DNA of 64,000 bases from the NCBI GenBank assembly GCA_037367405.1, contig JAZKJV010001865.1, positions 124,001-188,000 on the forward strand. The letters are read 5' to 3'. The first letter of the stretch is position 1. Every line of letters begins with the position of its first letter. Made by a program: the position numbers and the translations under genes. The DNA is from Ottelia alismoides. Lineage: Eukaryota; Streptophyta; Magnoliopsida; Alismatales; Hydrocharitaceae. Positions 31,952 to 43,839 of this stretch are shown one piece after another. The notes under the pieces were generated by a model. It had not been told where the DNA came from. It was given only the letters and a program-made list of their open reading frames with translations, and searched no databases.

Positions 31952-34582
31952 CCTAATTAGTTTGGGATGGAACCTTCTCCTTGATATCATCGACCTTTCT
32001 GTGCAAGAGAGCGCTCCAAAGGAGGTACCTGGATGTAGAAACGATTGAAGAACCGACTCCCAGGTGGTTGATGAATCTGATCCACATACTTTCACGCTTA
32101 ATTGATTCCTTGGCCGATGGAGCAATGAATCGAGCGTAAACCCTAGAAGAAACCCCTGCCTATATAATATCCCCTCCACCTCTATTTGAAAGTTTGATTC
32201 ATTTTTACCCTTTTCAACACCTTCTTCCTTAATCTGGAGTTTCCCTAGTAACAGTAGGCGAGCTTCCTTGGACTTAGGCGTGGAGTAAGAGGTAGAGGAA
32301 TGAGATCTAGCCTTGTCGGACGCGCTTCTAGTGGAGCTTCTTCTGCTCCTTGGTTCATCTGTTCATGAATGATAGCTTGGGTTTTTAGATAACATTTCCT
32401 CTCAACAGTTTATATTTAATCTTAGTTTAGTGTTTAATCCAGTACGGTAGTGCTATTACTATTTTTTCCGTTCGCAAGAGACTAGAGCTCCAACTACTGT
32501 ACCACATGTATGCTTGCGTTCCGACTCTCTTGATCACCTCCATATCTTCCCCTTTTGTTATTTTATCACCCCAACCCATCAATATTCTTAGATCTTGCTT
32601 AGATCTAGGAATCTGGTCTCCATCTCCACTGCATCATCAAAGACCTTTGTTTGCACCATCCAACCACCATTTTTGCTCACTATTGGATCGAGAAACTTCA
32701 TCCTCAAGCCCAGATTATTGGAGTAGGTTTCGAGCCACAAAAACCTCATCTGAGGGGTGTTTGAACCACGAACGCACCTTACAGGTGCTTGTGCTAAACA
32801 GAAGCTCCATGTCTCTTCCCACCATGACCTAGAACCCATTGAAGACCTCATTCGTTGCAGGATGAACCCATGAGCATTTTGCCCCTCTTCCGATCTCTTA
32901 GGGATGTAGGACCACAAAGATTTGACAAAGAGAAGCTTGCACAGGAGCTATTCTTCGTATGTTCATCCAGAATCCTTTGTTGCCGTACAATGAAGAACAC
33001 ATCACCATGAGGAGTAGGAACCTCATGATGAGGTGCCTCATAGCCATCTGATCAAGAGATAGGATCTAATCTTCTCTTTCCATCTATGAAGCATCATCCA
33101 CTCATCTCAACCATCCACGTGGATAAATGGCATGCAATCTGTCATCCACTAGTATGCATCGAGGGTATTTTACACCGTAAACCCTCCACCAATTTGTATT
33201 TATTGCTTAGTATTTAATCTATCATTTGTAGTTGAAATATTTTTGTAATATTTACATTAGGGACCATGAGATTATCTTTATTTGTACTTTAGTCCTATCC
33301 ACGTCACCTCACATGCATGTGAGCGTGAGGGAGCAGTTATTTGAGGGAACCACCTCCGAGTATTATGTTTTTATTTGGTCCTAATGCTTTGATTTTTCCG
33401 GTTGTTTAACTTATTTGCATTTATACCCCTACAATGTGTATTATATTTTAAATACATGTGAAAATTATATATATGCCTCTAGACTTTGCTAAAATGTTAT
33501 AGATGCTATGAAACTCTTAGGAAATTGTAACTAGGTCCCTATATTGCATATTTAAATTTGTTTTTGTTTTTTATTATTAAAAATAACATTTAATAACTAA
33601 AACATTTAGGAAAAATATCTTAAGTGCTTGAAATCATGTATTATCACATTTATAAATAAAAATTATTTTCCTATTTCTAAAAATCAAAAACACTGTATGT
33701 TCTCCACTTTAGCATTTAAAAATTCATAAAAATTACAGCATGTTTTGAAAAAATCCAAAAAAAATCCTATTTATTTATTTAGCTATATTTTATTTTCCTA
33801 ACAAATATTTATGAAAAATATTAAGAAAAACTCCTATAAAACATAAAGTAGGGACAAACTTATAAAAAATCTAAAAATTCAGAGAAAAAACAAAAAAATA
33901 TGTTTTAAGTTTCTAAATTTTCTTTTCATTATCAAATATTTAGGAAAATTAAAAATTTGGCTTAATCCGATTTGATATCTATTTATTGAGCCCATTTCAA
34001 GTCCCTACATTTTTTGTTTTATTTATTTCATGTATTCTTTATTTAAAAATCCATACAATTCTCAAAAAGTATCTGAAAATCACAAAAAATAGAGAAAATT
34101 TTATAAAACCCCAAAACATTTTGTTTCTGATTTTTTAGTTTATTTGTTATATTTTCAAAACCGAAAAACAACTTTTCCTGTTCCTCCATTATATAGTATA
34201 TATTATCCTATATTGTATTTAAACATTAAAATTAAAATTTTGTAAAATTAAGAACATGATATATATCAACCCATAAAATCATATAAAAATAAAAAATACA
34301 AGAAATCATAAGTTTTATATTCGTTTTTGTTTCTCTACCTTATGTGGTCCTTTATGGTTCAACCCCTACTATTTGTCAATATAGACATTTTTGTAGGTAT
34401 AATAAATTTTAGCTCACCTACTTTTATTCTTAATTATTGTTGTAGGTTAATTGTTGAAATTATCACTTGGGATTAGGTATTGAGAGCCGAGAGAGGCATC
34501 GATACAATGATTGTTGGATTTTCTTGTCAGACACCGCAGGTCCTCGATGACCAAAAGATAGGTACCTCTAGTTCATTTCAAA

Positions 34583-34600
34583 TGACACCATTACTAGGGA
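34583..34600 (+). other. Element H primer-binding site, degenerate tRNA-Asp type
   Basis: It reads TGACACCATTACTAGGGA, the same spacing (AA) after the LTR end as in A. The changes from the canonical site are mainly transitions. Confidence 0.7.
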
Positions 34601-36673
34601 GCAATGGTTTGTAGAGCATAGGGTACACACTTAGCCTATTTTGCCATTATTCACTTTACTTTATATTCCCTTTTTTATTCTATTTTTATCAGTGAATAAT
34701 CTGACCATCTTCTTGTTTGAATTTGCAACGAAGGGCCCACTTATATAGGGAGGATTTTCTTGGAGATTCTGCACACCCAATAGGTGCGGACACCAATGGT
34801 TCTTTTCCCACCAGTAGGAGAGACTAGCAAAGGATACAAGAAGGCGTACATGATTGCCTTAGTATAGATTTAGATTATTTGGCGAGAAAGATTTATTTAA
34901 TTAATTTGTAATAATACATGACCTGAACAATTGAACACTCAAACTCTCACAAGTCTATTTTATCAGGTGATTGTTCAACTGGGGGACTTGGTTAGTTTTT
35001 CTGTGTTTTCACCACATTCTACCTTTTATTTTCCATATTTTCCATTTTTTTATTTGTTCCTCATGATTTGAGCTTTTTGTTTTTATTTTCATTTGTTTTG
35101 GGAGCATGAGACCTTAAATTTTAGGATTGACCGATTAAATAACTAGGTTCAAAGCCAAATTTCCTGCATGTACTATAGATCTCAACGCTTGGACTTAGTT
35201 GAATCAAAATAGTTATTCATGTTAATAGTAATTCCTCCTTCGAGCGATTACATCATTTACATAAAGCATATAGTGTAACTTTAAATTATTGCCTTGCATC
35301 TGCATGGAGAGAGTTGGGAATCACTATTAGTCTTCTATATGAGCATCCATCATTTTGACACAAGGGTGAGATTTCAATGATAGTGTCACCTCGCATTGCT
35401 TTACCACTATCTCTCTCTCTTTATTTTTTCTAATTTAGGACTTAAAGAAAATCCAAAAAATCAATAAGCAAATATTTCTGAAAAATACTCAAGAATTTGA
35501 AAAGCAAAAAATAAAACATGGGGACTGCTAGTAAAACTTTGACCACAAATAAAATTCATAATGGACTCCATTGAGTTGGGTTTTTAAAGTCAATATTATT
35601 TTCAGGTACACTCCAAATTGAGAGAGGCACAACCCATAAGGAATAAGCCAAAAACCCAGTTTGTGGCTGTGTTGATGATCACCTCGGCATGGTGAAGTAC
35701 TGACTCTTCTATCATACATGGGAGAGTAGGGCTTCATCTGTTTGCATACTTAGTTTGAAGTGTTGATCTTAGACCATCCATTCACAAGGGTGTTTGTCTC
35801 ATCGTCCCATGATCAAGTAGGCCCTAGTCTACTTGCTGACTTGGTCCGAAGTACTTGATTCGCCACTATCGTCTTCCACACTATTATTCTTTGGATGAGT
35901 AACCGACCCAGGATCGATATCAATAATCTTTAAAAAGTGCAGACTAAAGGTTACAAAGGAAGTGGGAAGTACGAGATACTTTTTTGGTGGTACTCACTCT
36001 CCTATAGGTCTAGCCTCTAAAGACTTGCTATAATATTGCCTGATTAATAATAAAACTGTAAAGATAAAAAATATACATACTCTTACGACTTCATAGGTGT
36101 GAGTTGGTGAATCATTTGGTTTGTGTTAGTTTAAATATACTCTAGGTTCAAATATTAGTCTCCCACACTTGTGCCATTTTTTCTTTACCTCTGTTTTCAT
36201 TCCTTTTTGAATTGCTCACATTGAGCCTTCTTTCTATGTGTCTGTTCTATTTACCCTCTTGTTCAACTCCATGATCATTTCTCCTCATCTATATTCCTTT
36301 AGTTTTCTTGGTTGTCGACTCATGGATGGTCTAGTCGGGACCTCGCTGATACCCACATTAATTCAATGGTTTCGACATCTTCAATGATTCAGGGCATTTC
36401 CTGATATGTCGATTCAGATTTTGGAACTGCTCTCAAAACTCCCTGTATTTTCTACCTCACACAGATTGAGAAAATTCTCTTCTCAAATTCTATCCCTTCT
36501 GGATGGAGATTGATTTCAGTCCTTACACCTCTTTATCCATAATAAATTTTAGAATTGTATAAAATTATGAACCCTTTTCTTTATATGGTGCTTACGTATG
36601 TACTAATCGAGGTGTTTTTCCTATTGCAGATCAAGGACCCGATTTGGAGCCAAAAATAGAATCAAAATCACAG
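34601..36673 (+). mobile_element. Element H 5' leader
   Basis: About 2.1 kb of non-coding sequence lies between PBS and gag, comparable to the 2.0-kb leader of G. A TGCATGGAGAGAG motif near 35301-35313 and GTGTGAGTTGGTGAATCA near 36106-36123 (complement of the TTCACCAACTCACAC leader motif) are shared with A, B, C and E. Confidence 0.6.
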
Positions 36674-38190
36674 ATGGCTCCACAAGGTCGAGGGAAGTGA
36701 CCGCAACAACCGAGCTCAAATCAGGTCATAGACTAGGGTAAAGTGAATAGGCAACTACTCACATCAATCTAGGCTATATAGCAACAACTGACTTATCAAG
36801 CATTTGCCCATATTGCCTTCCAGTAAATGATGAATGATTTGAGGATTACATCAGAGGAGAGAGACCCAAGGAGGATAGGATGATCTGCATAGAAAGGATG
36901 ACAATAACCATTTCATGGCTGGACCCCATGGAGGAGGGGGAGATGGAAGGAGATAACAACGCAAGCCCACACTCAAACAAACATATAACCCTTGGGCCAT
37001 GCAAATCATTGAGTAGATATAGATTCCTATGATCCACGAACTTTTTGAGATGAGAACTCAGCTACTATCTCTTCTCTCGACTTTCCCAAGGAATTTGGAT
37101 GAAGAACCATATATCCATGTGCAGCAAATTGGATGCATCTACAGCACAACTCACTACCCTAACATTAAAGGAAATGGTTAAGGGAAATGTTTCACTCTCC
37201 TCATCCCATTCGTTTGAGCAATAGCCACAAATTCTCCGTAAATATGTGAACATGGTGGCACAAGCAGAGGATAGATATGAGAGCTCTAACTTGAGCATTA
37301 GGAGCCATCTATCCAAGGTGGATATTATTGAGAAAAGATCACATGACTTAGAGAAGTTGGTTGTGATCGAGAAAAGAACAGTGAGTATGGATAATATGGA
37401 CTTGATCTCCAAGCTGTTGGAGTTGTTGATGACTAACATCAGTGCTTGCAACTCTGTGGCGACATTAGTTGAAACATCTACCGAGCAGAAGGAGCAAACA
37501 ATGCAATAAGTGCCTCAACCAAGTTTAGGGTAGCCTCAAGTCCAGCGTGTGTATTATATGCAATTACCCGAGCAACAACCACAATAGTCATAAAGATAGG
37601 TTGTCGTGTATCATCCTAAGCCCTAACCTTATTATGTTGAGTCATTCTTCCTACCTCCACCACATATCTAACAGGTGAATGGCATTTGGAATAATGAACA
37701 GCATGTGACCCATCCTTAGGGACCGCCATAAGATCGATATATGACTATTAGGACATATCACTCACAACAAAGTGGGAATGCTCTCCAGTAGAACCAATCC
37801 CATCACCTGCCTCTGCAGCAAGGATACACATGGAGGCAGAACTACCAGCAGATGGCTTATCACTAGCCATAGTACCATTAGCAACAATCGGTTGCCCATT
37901 TCCAAAAGTCAGTACCCTCATCCTCAATATCTATAATATACTCCTCATCATCACTCTCAGGATTACAGTCAGTACCTATCACAAAATTATCAGTCTTAAT
38001 AGCCCAAAATTATTGAACCCTCAATGGCAGACTGATGAACATAACACTTAATTCTTTGGCCCAATTACTTAAGAATTTAGCTGAGATGAGCCAGAAGTTA
38101 GATGACCTAACTGCTACAAAGTCGGTTATTCCAACAAAGGTCAAAGCTAACATGAACAACTTTCGTCGCAAAAGCAGGTAGCTTGCAATG
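36674..38190 (+). pseudogene. Athila-type gag pseudogene (element H)
   Basis: Gag packages element RNA into virus-like particles in the cytoplasm. The frame opens with an ATG at 36674 and is broken by many stops and shifts. Around 37070-37200 one frame carries LLSTFP, then DEEPYIHVQ and CSTTHYPN-like residues, the counterpart of the LLPKFHGL...EEPHLHLQEF core in E. Positions 37246-37509 encode a short coiled stretch (SKVDIIEKRSHDLEK) matching the ISEKLDRIEMIDKKQ segment of G. The Gln-rich tail (37510-38160) is heavily decayed. Homology is by direct comparison with E and G in this window. Confidence 0.65.
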
Positions 38191-38198
38191 CCCCACCC

Positions 38199-39140
38199 GT
38201 GTTAGATGCAAATGAATTCTTTTTATCTAACTCTGTGACTCTCATGAGCGGTAGGACACTACAACCATTTGCAATCGCGAAGGGTAAGAACAAAACTTTA
38301 GAAGGTGAATCATCAGTTGAGCACACCTTAAGTGCCGAAGAACCTCAAAGAGGAGCATTACCCAAAATAAAAAGCCAAAATAAGAAAATACAAAAATCCA
38401 AAAAAAGTAGAAACCAAGGCAAAGCAGCGCCTGCCTTGGAGACATCAGCACTGATAGCCGATCCTGTCTAAAATGATGGAGCCAAACTTACATATTTTTG
38501 TTATCCATATGTCGTGGGTAAATGTACCCCTTTTGCAATCAACATGTATAGAATGACATGGACATGAATCATACTGATGATATTTTGCATAATGTAAAAA
38601 TTCCTTTTCAGATGCCTTAAATGAAAAACAGAAAAAATGAAAAGTCCTTTGTCTGCACTAGCATTGTGGAAATATTACAAAATATTATACTTGAAATGCA
38701 ATTACTTAAAGCTAAGGAATACATGTGTGATGCCGAGAAAGGACTGAAGGAGGCATGTACAACAAAGCATCAACCCCACAAAAGCAAATGCAAGAGGGTC
38801 GAGAAGCATATTCTAACTAGGGCCACAATTAATGCCATCAACAATCTCCTAAATAAGAATAATGACAAAGGAGTTCCTCTTATCAGATGTCATATTTTTT
38901 AGCCAAGATTTCGAGCATACACTCCTCGATAGTGGATCGTCTATTAATTAGTTGCCTTCTTCACTACTCATAGAGTTCTGGCTAGGTCCGCTCAAGCGAA
39001 CCAAGATGATTCTATAGTACGTAAATAGATCAGTTAAGCGGCCTAGGGTCATGTTAGAGGATGTGTTCATCACTATCCAAGAGATGAAGTTTTTATAGAT
39101 TTCATTACCCGTGTTGAAAAGGACTTTTTGTGGGTTCTAA
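38199..39140 (+). pseudogene. Athila-type gag-pro junction and aspartic protease pseudogene (element H)
   Basis: The start (DANEFFLSNSVTLMSGRTL) matches DANFVTLRSG in G and DANFVTTRSS in E. From about 38640 the frame gives HILTRATINAINNLL and GVPLIRCHIF, the counterpart of IHVLTYSTCCTIQNKL and GAPYVRCEIQ in E. The active-site region follows near 38920-38940 in a frame with stops, and a remnant of the RPRVMLEDVFITIQ type matches RPMGLLRDVVVTIQ. The acidic tandem-repeat linker of E and G is absent here. The frame is lost before RT, where the minus-strand LTR remnant of G begins. Confidence 0.65.
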
Positions 39141-39164
39141 TTATTAATGGAAATTATACACAAG

Positions 39165-40380
39165 GTGAGCTGTCATCGTAACAAAAATAAGCCTCAACAA
39201 AAAAAATTATTTCTCAAGAAAAATAAAGCAAAGAAATGTGAGCAAAAGAAGGTGCAATTTATTTACTTGTATAGCATATAAAATCGAACTCGAAGAGGCT
39301 ACAAATCCGGAGGGTTTTTTAATCAAAGAGAAATCAATTAATAAAAAGCAATCTATTTATTTTTCTACTCATGGTCATGTTATGGGATTTTTATCTTTTT
39401 ATATTTTTATAAGATTTTAATTTTTATATTTTTTATATTTGCCGATTTTGTAATCTTTAATGATATTTAATTTTGCAGATTTTTATATTTTAAATTTTTA
39501 AAACAAATAAATAAAAAGAATATAATAGAATCAAGAAAAAAACTCTTTTTGTTTTTTAAAGTACGATAAAATACGCAAAAAAATCAAATAAAATTATTTT
39601 TGTGTTTTTGGTAATTTAATATTATTTTTGTGAATTTTTGAATATTTTTAGGCATTTAAGCTTTTAAAAACAATAAAAATAAGAAATATACAAAACATAA
39701 AATAAGGAAAATATTTTTGGGGTTTTTTTAAATAAAAGTAAAAATCAAAGAAATATACAGAAACATGAAGGTAATTTTTCAAACTTTATTAAAAGCTACT
39801 TTAAGAGTTTTCCATGATTTTATGTGAATTTTTTAGTATTTTTAGTATTTTATGATTTTTGGTTTTTATAAAGATATTGAAAATAAAATTTATATAGTAA
39901 ATAAAACAAGTAAAAACATGCACACATAATTTTTTGTAGAATTTTTCAAGGGATTTTTTAAATTTTTATTAATTACCTACAACAAATAAGGAATATTTTT
40001 TTTAATTATTAAAAATAATAAAACAATTTGTTCTTACAAACCAAAATTTGGGCTGACAAATGTTATAAGCAGGAATCATTGACAATTTTAATAGAATTTT
40101 TAAGAATGATTAACTTTTTAATAAGCACGATTAACAAAAATGAATAAATCTGTCGAACAGGGACTAAATTATAAAGAAAGTTATTAGTAGACTGAAACAA
40201 TAACAGAAATAAAAAGTATGGGATAATATGCAAATTTCACACCTAATATCTTATGCCACACAAGTGAGTCACACTATCACAGTGTATTTTATGATTATTT
40301 AAAGATCAAGGGCTAGAAAGTAACAAAAAAGTGTGGGGGCTTTTTTGAAAAAATACTAGAACGTCTGTAATCACAAAATC
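39165..40380 (-). repeat. LTR remnant (U5 side), probably the 3' LTR of element G
   Basis: It is AT-rich and minus-oriented. It carries the conserved motif AAATCGAACTCGAAGAGGCT near 39277-39296, equivalent to GGTCGAACCACAAAGAGC in C, and its right part parallels the U5 of G (46100-47100). U3, PPT and the 3' half of pol are missing: it joins mid-pol of G directly at 40381. Confidence 0.5.
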
Positions 40381-41060
40381 ACAGTCCTGGTGGATGTCTC
40401 GCCCTGCCTCTGTCATCTGCTCTGAATCTGATGTCGGCTATGAGCAAGCTGAATCTCTGGATCTAGCCTCCTCGATCGTCTCTATTTGTATACTCTCGCC
40501 GTCGACGTGAAAGTATACCTTCCCGCTATCATGATCGTACACCGCCTTGGTTGTGGCCAAGAACGGGCGTCCTAAAATGATGGGGGTATCGGTCACAGAC
40601 TCAGGGATCTCCATATCCAACACAACGAAGTCCACGGAGAATTTCAGGCTTTGAATCGTGACAACAACGTCCTTCAGTAACCCCTTCGGCCTCTTGATAG
40701 ATCGATCAACAAACTGAAGGATTGTCGTGCTCTATCGTAGAGGGCCTAACTCGAAGCGGTCGAGTAAGGCTGCCGGGAGTAGGTTGATCGAAGACCCGCT
40801 GTCTAATAGAGTACGATCTTATCTCGGCTCCTGAATAAGGCATCTGACATATGGGGCTCCTGCATCTAACCTCTTGGCCGGCAGATGATTCTGGATCGCA
40901 AAGCATGTGGCGCGAGTGAGCACATGGATCTCTGACTGATGGTTCTGCCTCTTCCTCCAAACTGTGGTCCTGTCTCCGAGTGATCTCTGGAAGAGAGGTA
41001 TGTTCTCCAAGGCCTCCTGTAGAGTCAACTGTATCTGAAATCGATCCATCATGTGCTGGT
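40381..41060 (-). pseudogene. Athila-type aspartic protease pseudogene (element G)
   Basis: Retroviral-type aspartic protease that would mature Gag-Pol. The frame at 41052-40819 aligns with E (IQLTLQEALENIPLF, EIHVLTRAT, GAPYVRC). A different frame then retains the active-site signature LLDSGSSINLLP (about 40805-40765), and 40635-40438 gives VVLDMEIPESVTDTPIILGRPF, nearly identical to E. At least two frameshifts separate these blocks. It is cut off upstream of RT at 40381. Confidence 0.8.
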
Positions 41061-41504
41061 TGAAATCTAACTGGTGGGGCGTTTTTGATTTTCTTTTTTA
41101 TGCCCCTTACCCAAGCGGAGTGCTTAGGGAAAGGGGACTGTTGGGTCCTTCTCAGATGAAGGACTAGGATCGGGTCTGGGCTGCTCAAGCACGACAGAAT
41201 CCATACATACATCATCAGGAAAGACAGGAGGATCGGAAAATATCAAACCCTTTCCTTTATTCACAGAAATGTCCTGAGGTACATGAATAACAGGAAAAAC
41301 AATAGGACTAGCAGTATAACTGGAAATGGTGGCCTCAGCACCACCCTCGACCTCTAGACTCGCGACATCAGTACCATGCTCTGGCTCGGCAACTGGTCTG
41401 GTGGCATCAGTACCACCTCCTCCATATGGTGAAGCGACGGCCTCAATACCATCGGCTGGATCAACATCTGCGGTGGTGTCAGCACCACCATCATCATCAT
41501 GTGT
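41061..41504 (-). pseudogene. Gag-protease linker of element G with acidic repeat
   Basis: It corresponds to the E linker (60240-60690). Repeated GGAD/GGT and acidic words can be followed in broken frames. Plus-strand open frames here (41326-41508, 41426-41608) are the antisense of this repeat. Confidence 0.55.
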
Positions 41505-43839
41505 CTAAGACGCATCAGCACCACTCTCCTCCTCGTCTGGCACTCCTGAAGTGGTATGGGGCCATCGCTCAAACGAGGCGCCACCTGCTGGAATGCTACC
41601 GCTCCTAAGTGTAACAAAGTTAGCATCAAACACATATGCAGAAATATCACCAAGGGAATCACTAGGAGTGGTGGTCTCTGTGAACTCTACCTGCTCAGAC
41701 TTCCTCTTCAGGCTGTTTGGGTTCGGCTCGATCTGGGTAGGGATGGTGGCCTTCCCTCTCACAATCTCCCTCATCTCCTGACGGAAATCATCCATCTCTT
41801 GTCGAAAGGTAGCCTGCTGCTCGGACATGAGGCTGGCTAAGTCATCTAGTGCGGGTTTCTCATAGGTCGGCCCATGAGAACCTGACGAGTGGCCTCGCTG
41901 GTACTGAGGCTGCTGCTGCTGAGGGTGAGAGGGGTACTAGGGATGATACTGTTGCTGAGGCTGTTGCTGCCTCCAAGACTGTCCTTGCTGATAGGGACGA
42001 GGACCATACTGATCTCTGGTGGGGGATGCCTGCTAGTGTGCTGGGAACTTGGGCTGCTGGTGCTGCTCACACTACTGGCCGTACTGGCCACCCTGAACTG
42101 GAGGTTGCTGCTAGGAACTGGTGCCTCCAGCCGACCAGCAGAATCCGGGATGGTCTCGTTGGATACCGAGCTGGGGTCGGTCATACTATATCTCGTTGAC
42201 ATCCATCAATGGCTCCTGGTCCTAGGTGGGTGGTGGGAGTACTGCTAGAGGCTGGTCAGGCTGGTACACCACCATCTGGCTATCTTGATATGGTGGCGGC
42301 TGAAGATACTACTGCTGCAGCTGCTGCTGGTATGGCTCCGCCTGGACATGGTGAACCTGTCGATACTGGGCGGAGGGCTGGGTACTGCTGCTCGTGCTGC
42401 TGCCTGGGTCTACCTGTGACCTATTACATGGCTGAGAAGCCGTCTGTGCCTCTTGGAGACACACGATCTGTGTCTTTAGGTCACTCAGCGTCTGTGCCAT
42501 CTAATCGATCTGCATCATACCCTGGCATTGCTTCTTATCAATCATCTCGATCCGATCCAGCTTCTCGCTGATGATACCCATGTCAGCGACCGTCGACTCG
42601 GCCTGTGCTGCTGATGCTGACGAAGTAGAAGGACCGGCATCGACCCATGCTATCCTTTGAAACTGCACGGTCTGTGGATGGGGGCGTCCTTGAGTGTAGA
42701 GTTGGGTATGGGACATCACTGTATAGTTCTCAGCCATTTCCTCATAGATGGCCCAGACCTGATCCACATCCTTGGAGAAGTAGGAACTGCCACATGATCC
42801 ATTCACCAGCCCCTGCAGCTCTGGTGTAAGCCCGCAAAAGAAGCTCTGAACTAGGTTCAGCTTTGAGATGTCATGGTGCAGGCTTCTATCGGTAAGCTCT
42901 CTGAACCTCTCCCATGCCTCATGGAACTGCTCGTTAGGGAGCATGGAGAAGTTGCTGATCAGGGCCCTCGCTGCATTCATCCACCCAAGTGGATAGTACT
43001 TGTTCAAGTACTCGGTGCAGAGTTGCTCCCAGGTAGTCACAAATCTCCCCAAATGCTTCAGCCAGTTGGCTGCTCTGTCTACTAGAGAGAACAGAAAGCA
43101 ATCTTCCGAATGGTGTCCTCGTCCACTTGCCGATCATGGACGATGCTGCAGATCATCTCGAACTCCTAGAGATGAAGGTGTGGCTCCTCGGCGGCGAGCC
43201 CGTGAAAGCAGGGAAGCAACTAAATAGTCTGTTGCGGGAACTTAAAGTCCCCCGCTATGGCTGGTAGCACGATCCATCTGTGGGTTAGAGTTGTACCAGG
43301 GTTGTGCAACTCTCTCATAGGGTGGTGCAACTCTCTCATAGGGCGGGCTCCTGCTGCTGGCTGAGATGGCTGTACTGGCTGCTCTCCCTCAGGTATCACT
43401 GGTCCACCGGGTCTACATAGCTCCCAGTCGGCTCTCATCCACTCCATCTCCCGACGCATCTCTACCATGAAAGCTCCCTGATCCCTAATCTGTTGCTGCA
43501 TCGTCTCGAGGGAAGCTATCAAGGTGTTGTTGATCGCACCCTGGTCCAACACGTATGTCTGCTCGGCTCTCGGTCCATCGGTGTGGTCCTCGCTGCTGCC
43601 GACCATGGTCTCTGTAAAGGCAAAAGACCTAAGCTCAGGTGTCGAAATATCATCAATCTGCTGCTCTCTCTGATCGGGCACCTCAGGAATATCAGAAGAA
43701 AGGTGGTTGGGGGGAACAGGATGGAAGCGAACTCGGGCTCGAAGAGCGGGTCTCGACTCTCGTGAGCCAACCTAGATGAACGTGCCGGAGTGCTCGTAAG
43801 CAGTGCAACCAGAGGCTGCCTAAGGGACCTCCGACCCAT
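41505..43839 (-). pseudogene. Athila-type gag pseudogene (element G)
   Basis: Gag forms the virus-like particle. It starts MGRRSLR at 43839, the same start as E (62836). The N-terminal part (43839-43220, one early frameshift) leads to LLPCFHGL...EEPHLHL, then a frameshift near 43090, then the well-kept core 43052-42501 (WLKHLGRF upstream, FCGLTPELQGLVN, and a coiled ISEKLDRIEMIDKKQ). A long Gln-rich region (42500-41830) and DANFVTLRSG at the end follow. At least five TAG stops fall exactly where E has a Gln codon. No CCHC zinc knuckle is visible. Confidence 0.85.

Larger units (their letters stand above)
30961..34580 (+). repeat. Element H LTR module 2 (second promoter, R-U5 to PBS)
   Basis: It repeats the layout of module 1: inverted repeat (31214-31231), TATAAATAAA (31436-31445), predicted intron (31635-31951), AT-rich U5 (about 33400-34340), and the conserved GGTTCAACCCCTAC motif near 34352-34367. 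It ends ATTTCA at 34580, two bases before the PBS. It lacks the 5' third of a normal U3, so it is either a truncated LTR or an internal duplication. Open frames at 31866-32048 and 32506-32832 have no recognised domain. Confidence 0.55.

Noticed and set aside
32506..32917. Overlapping 108-109-codon frames on both strands as a host gene
   Set aside because: Lie within the R/U5 part of the H LTR module 2 at the place where other LTRs show similar GC-richer chance frames.
41849..42571. Plus-strand frames of about 120 codons over G gag
   Set aside because: Antisense shadow of the Gln-rich gag tail; CAG/CTG repeats leave all frames open.
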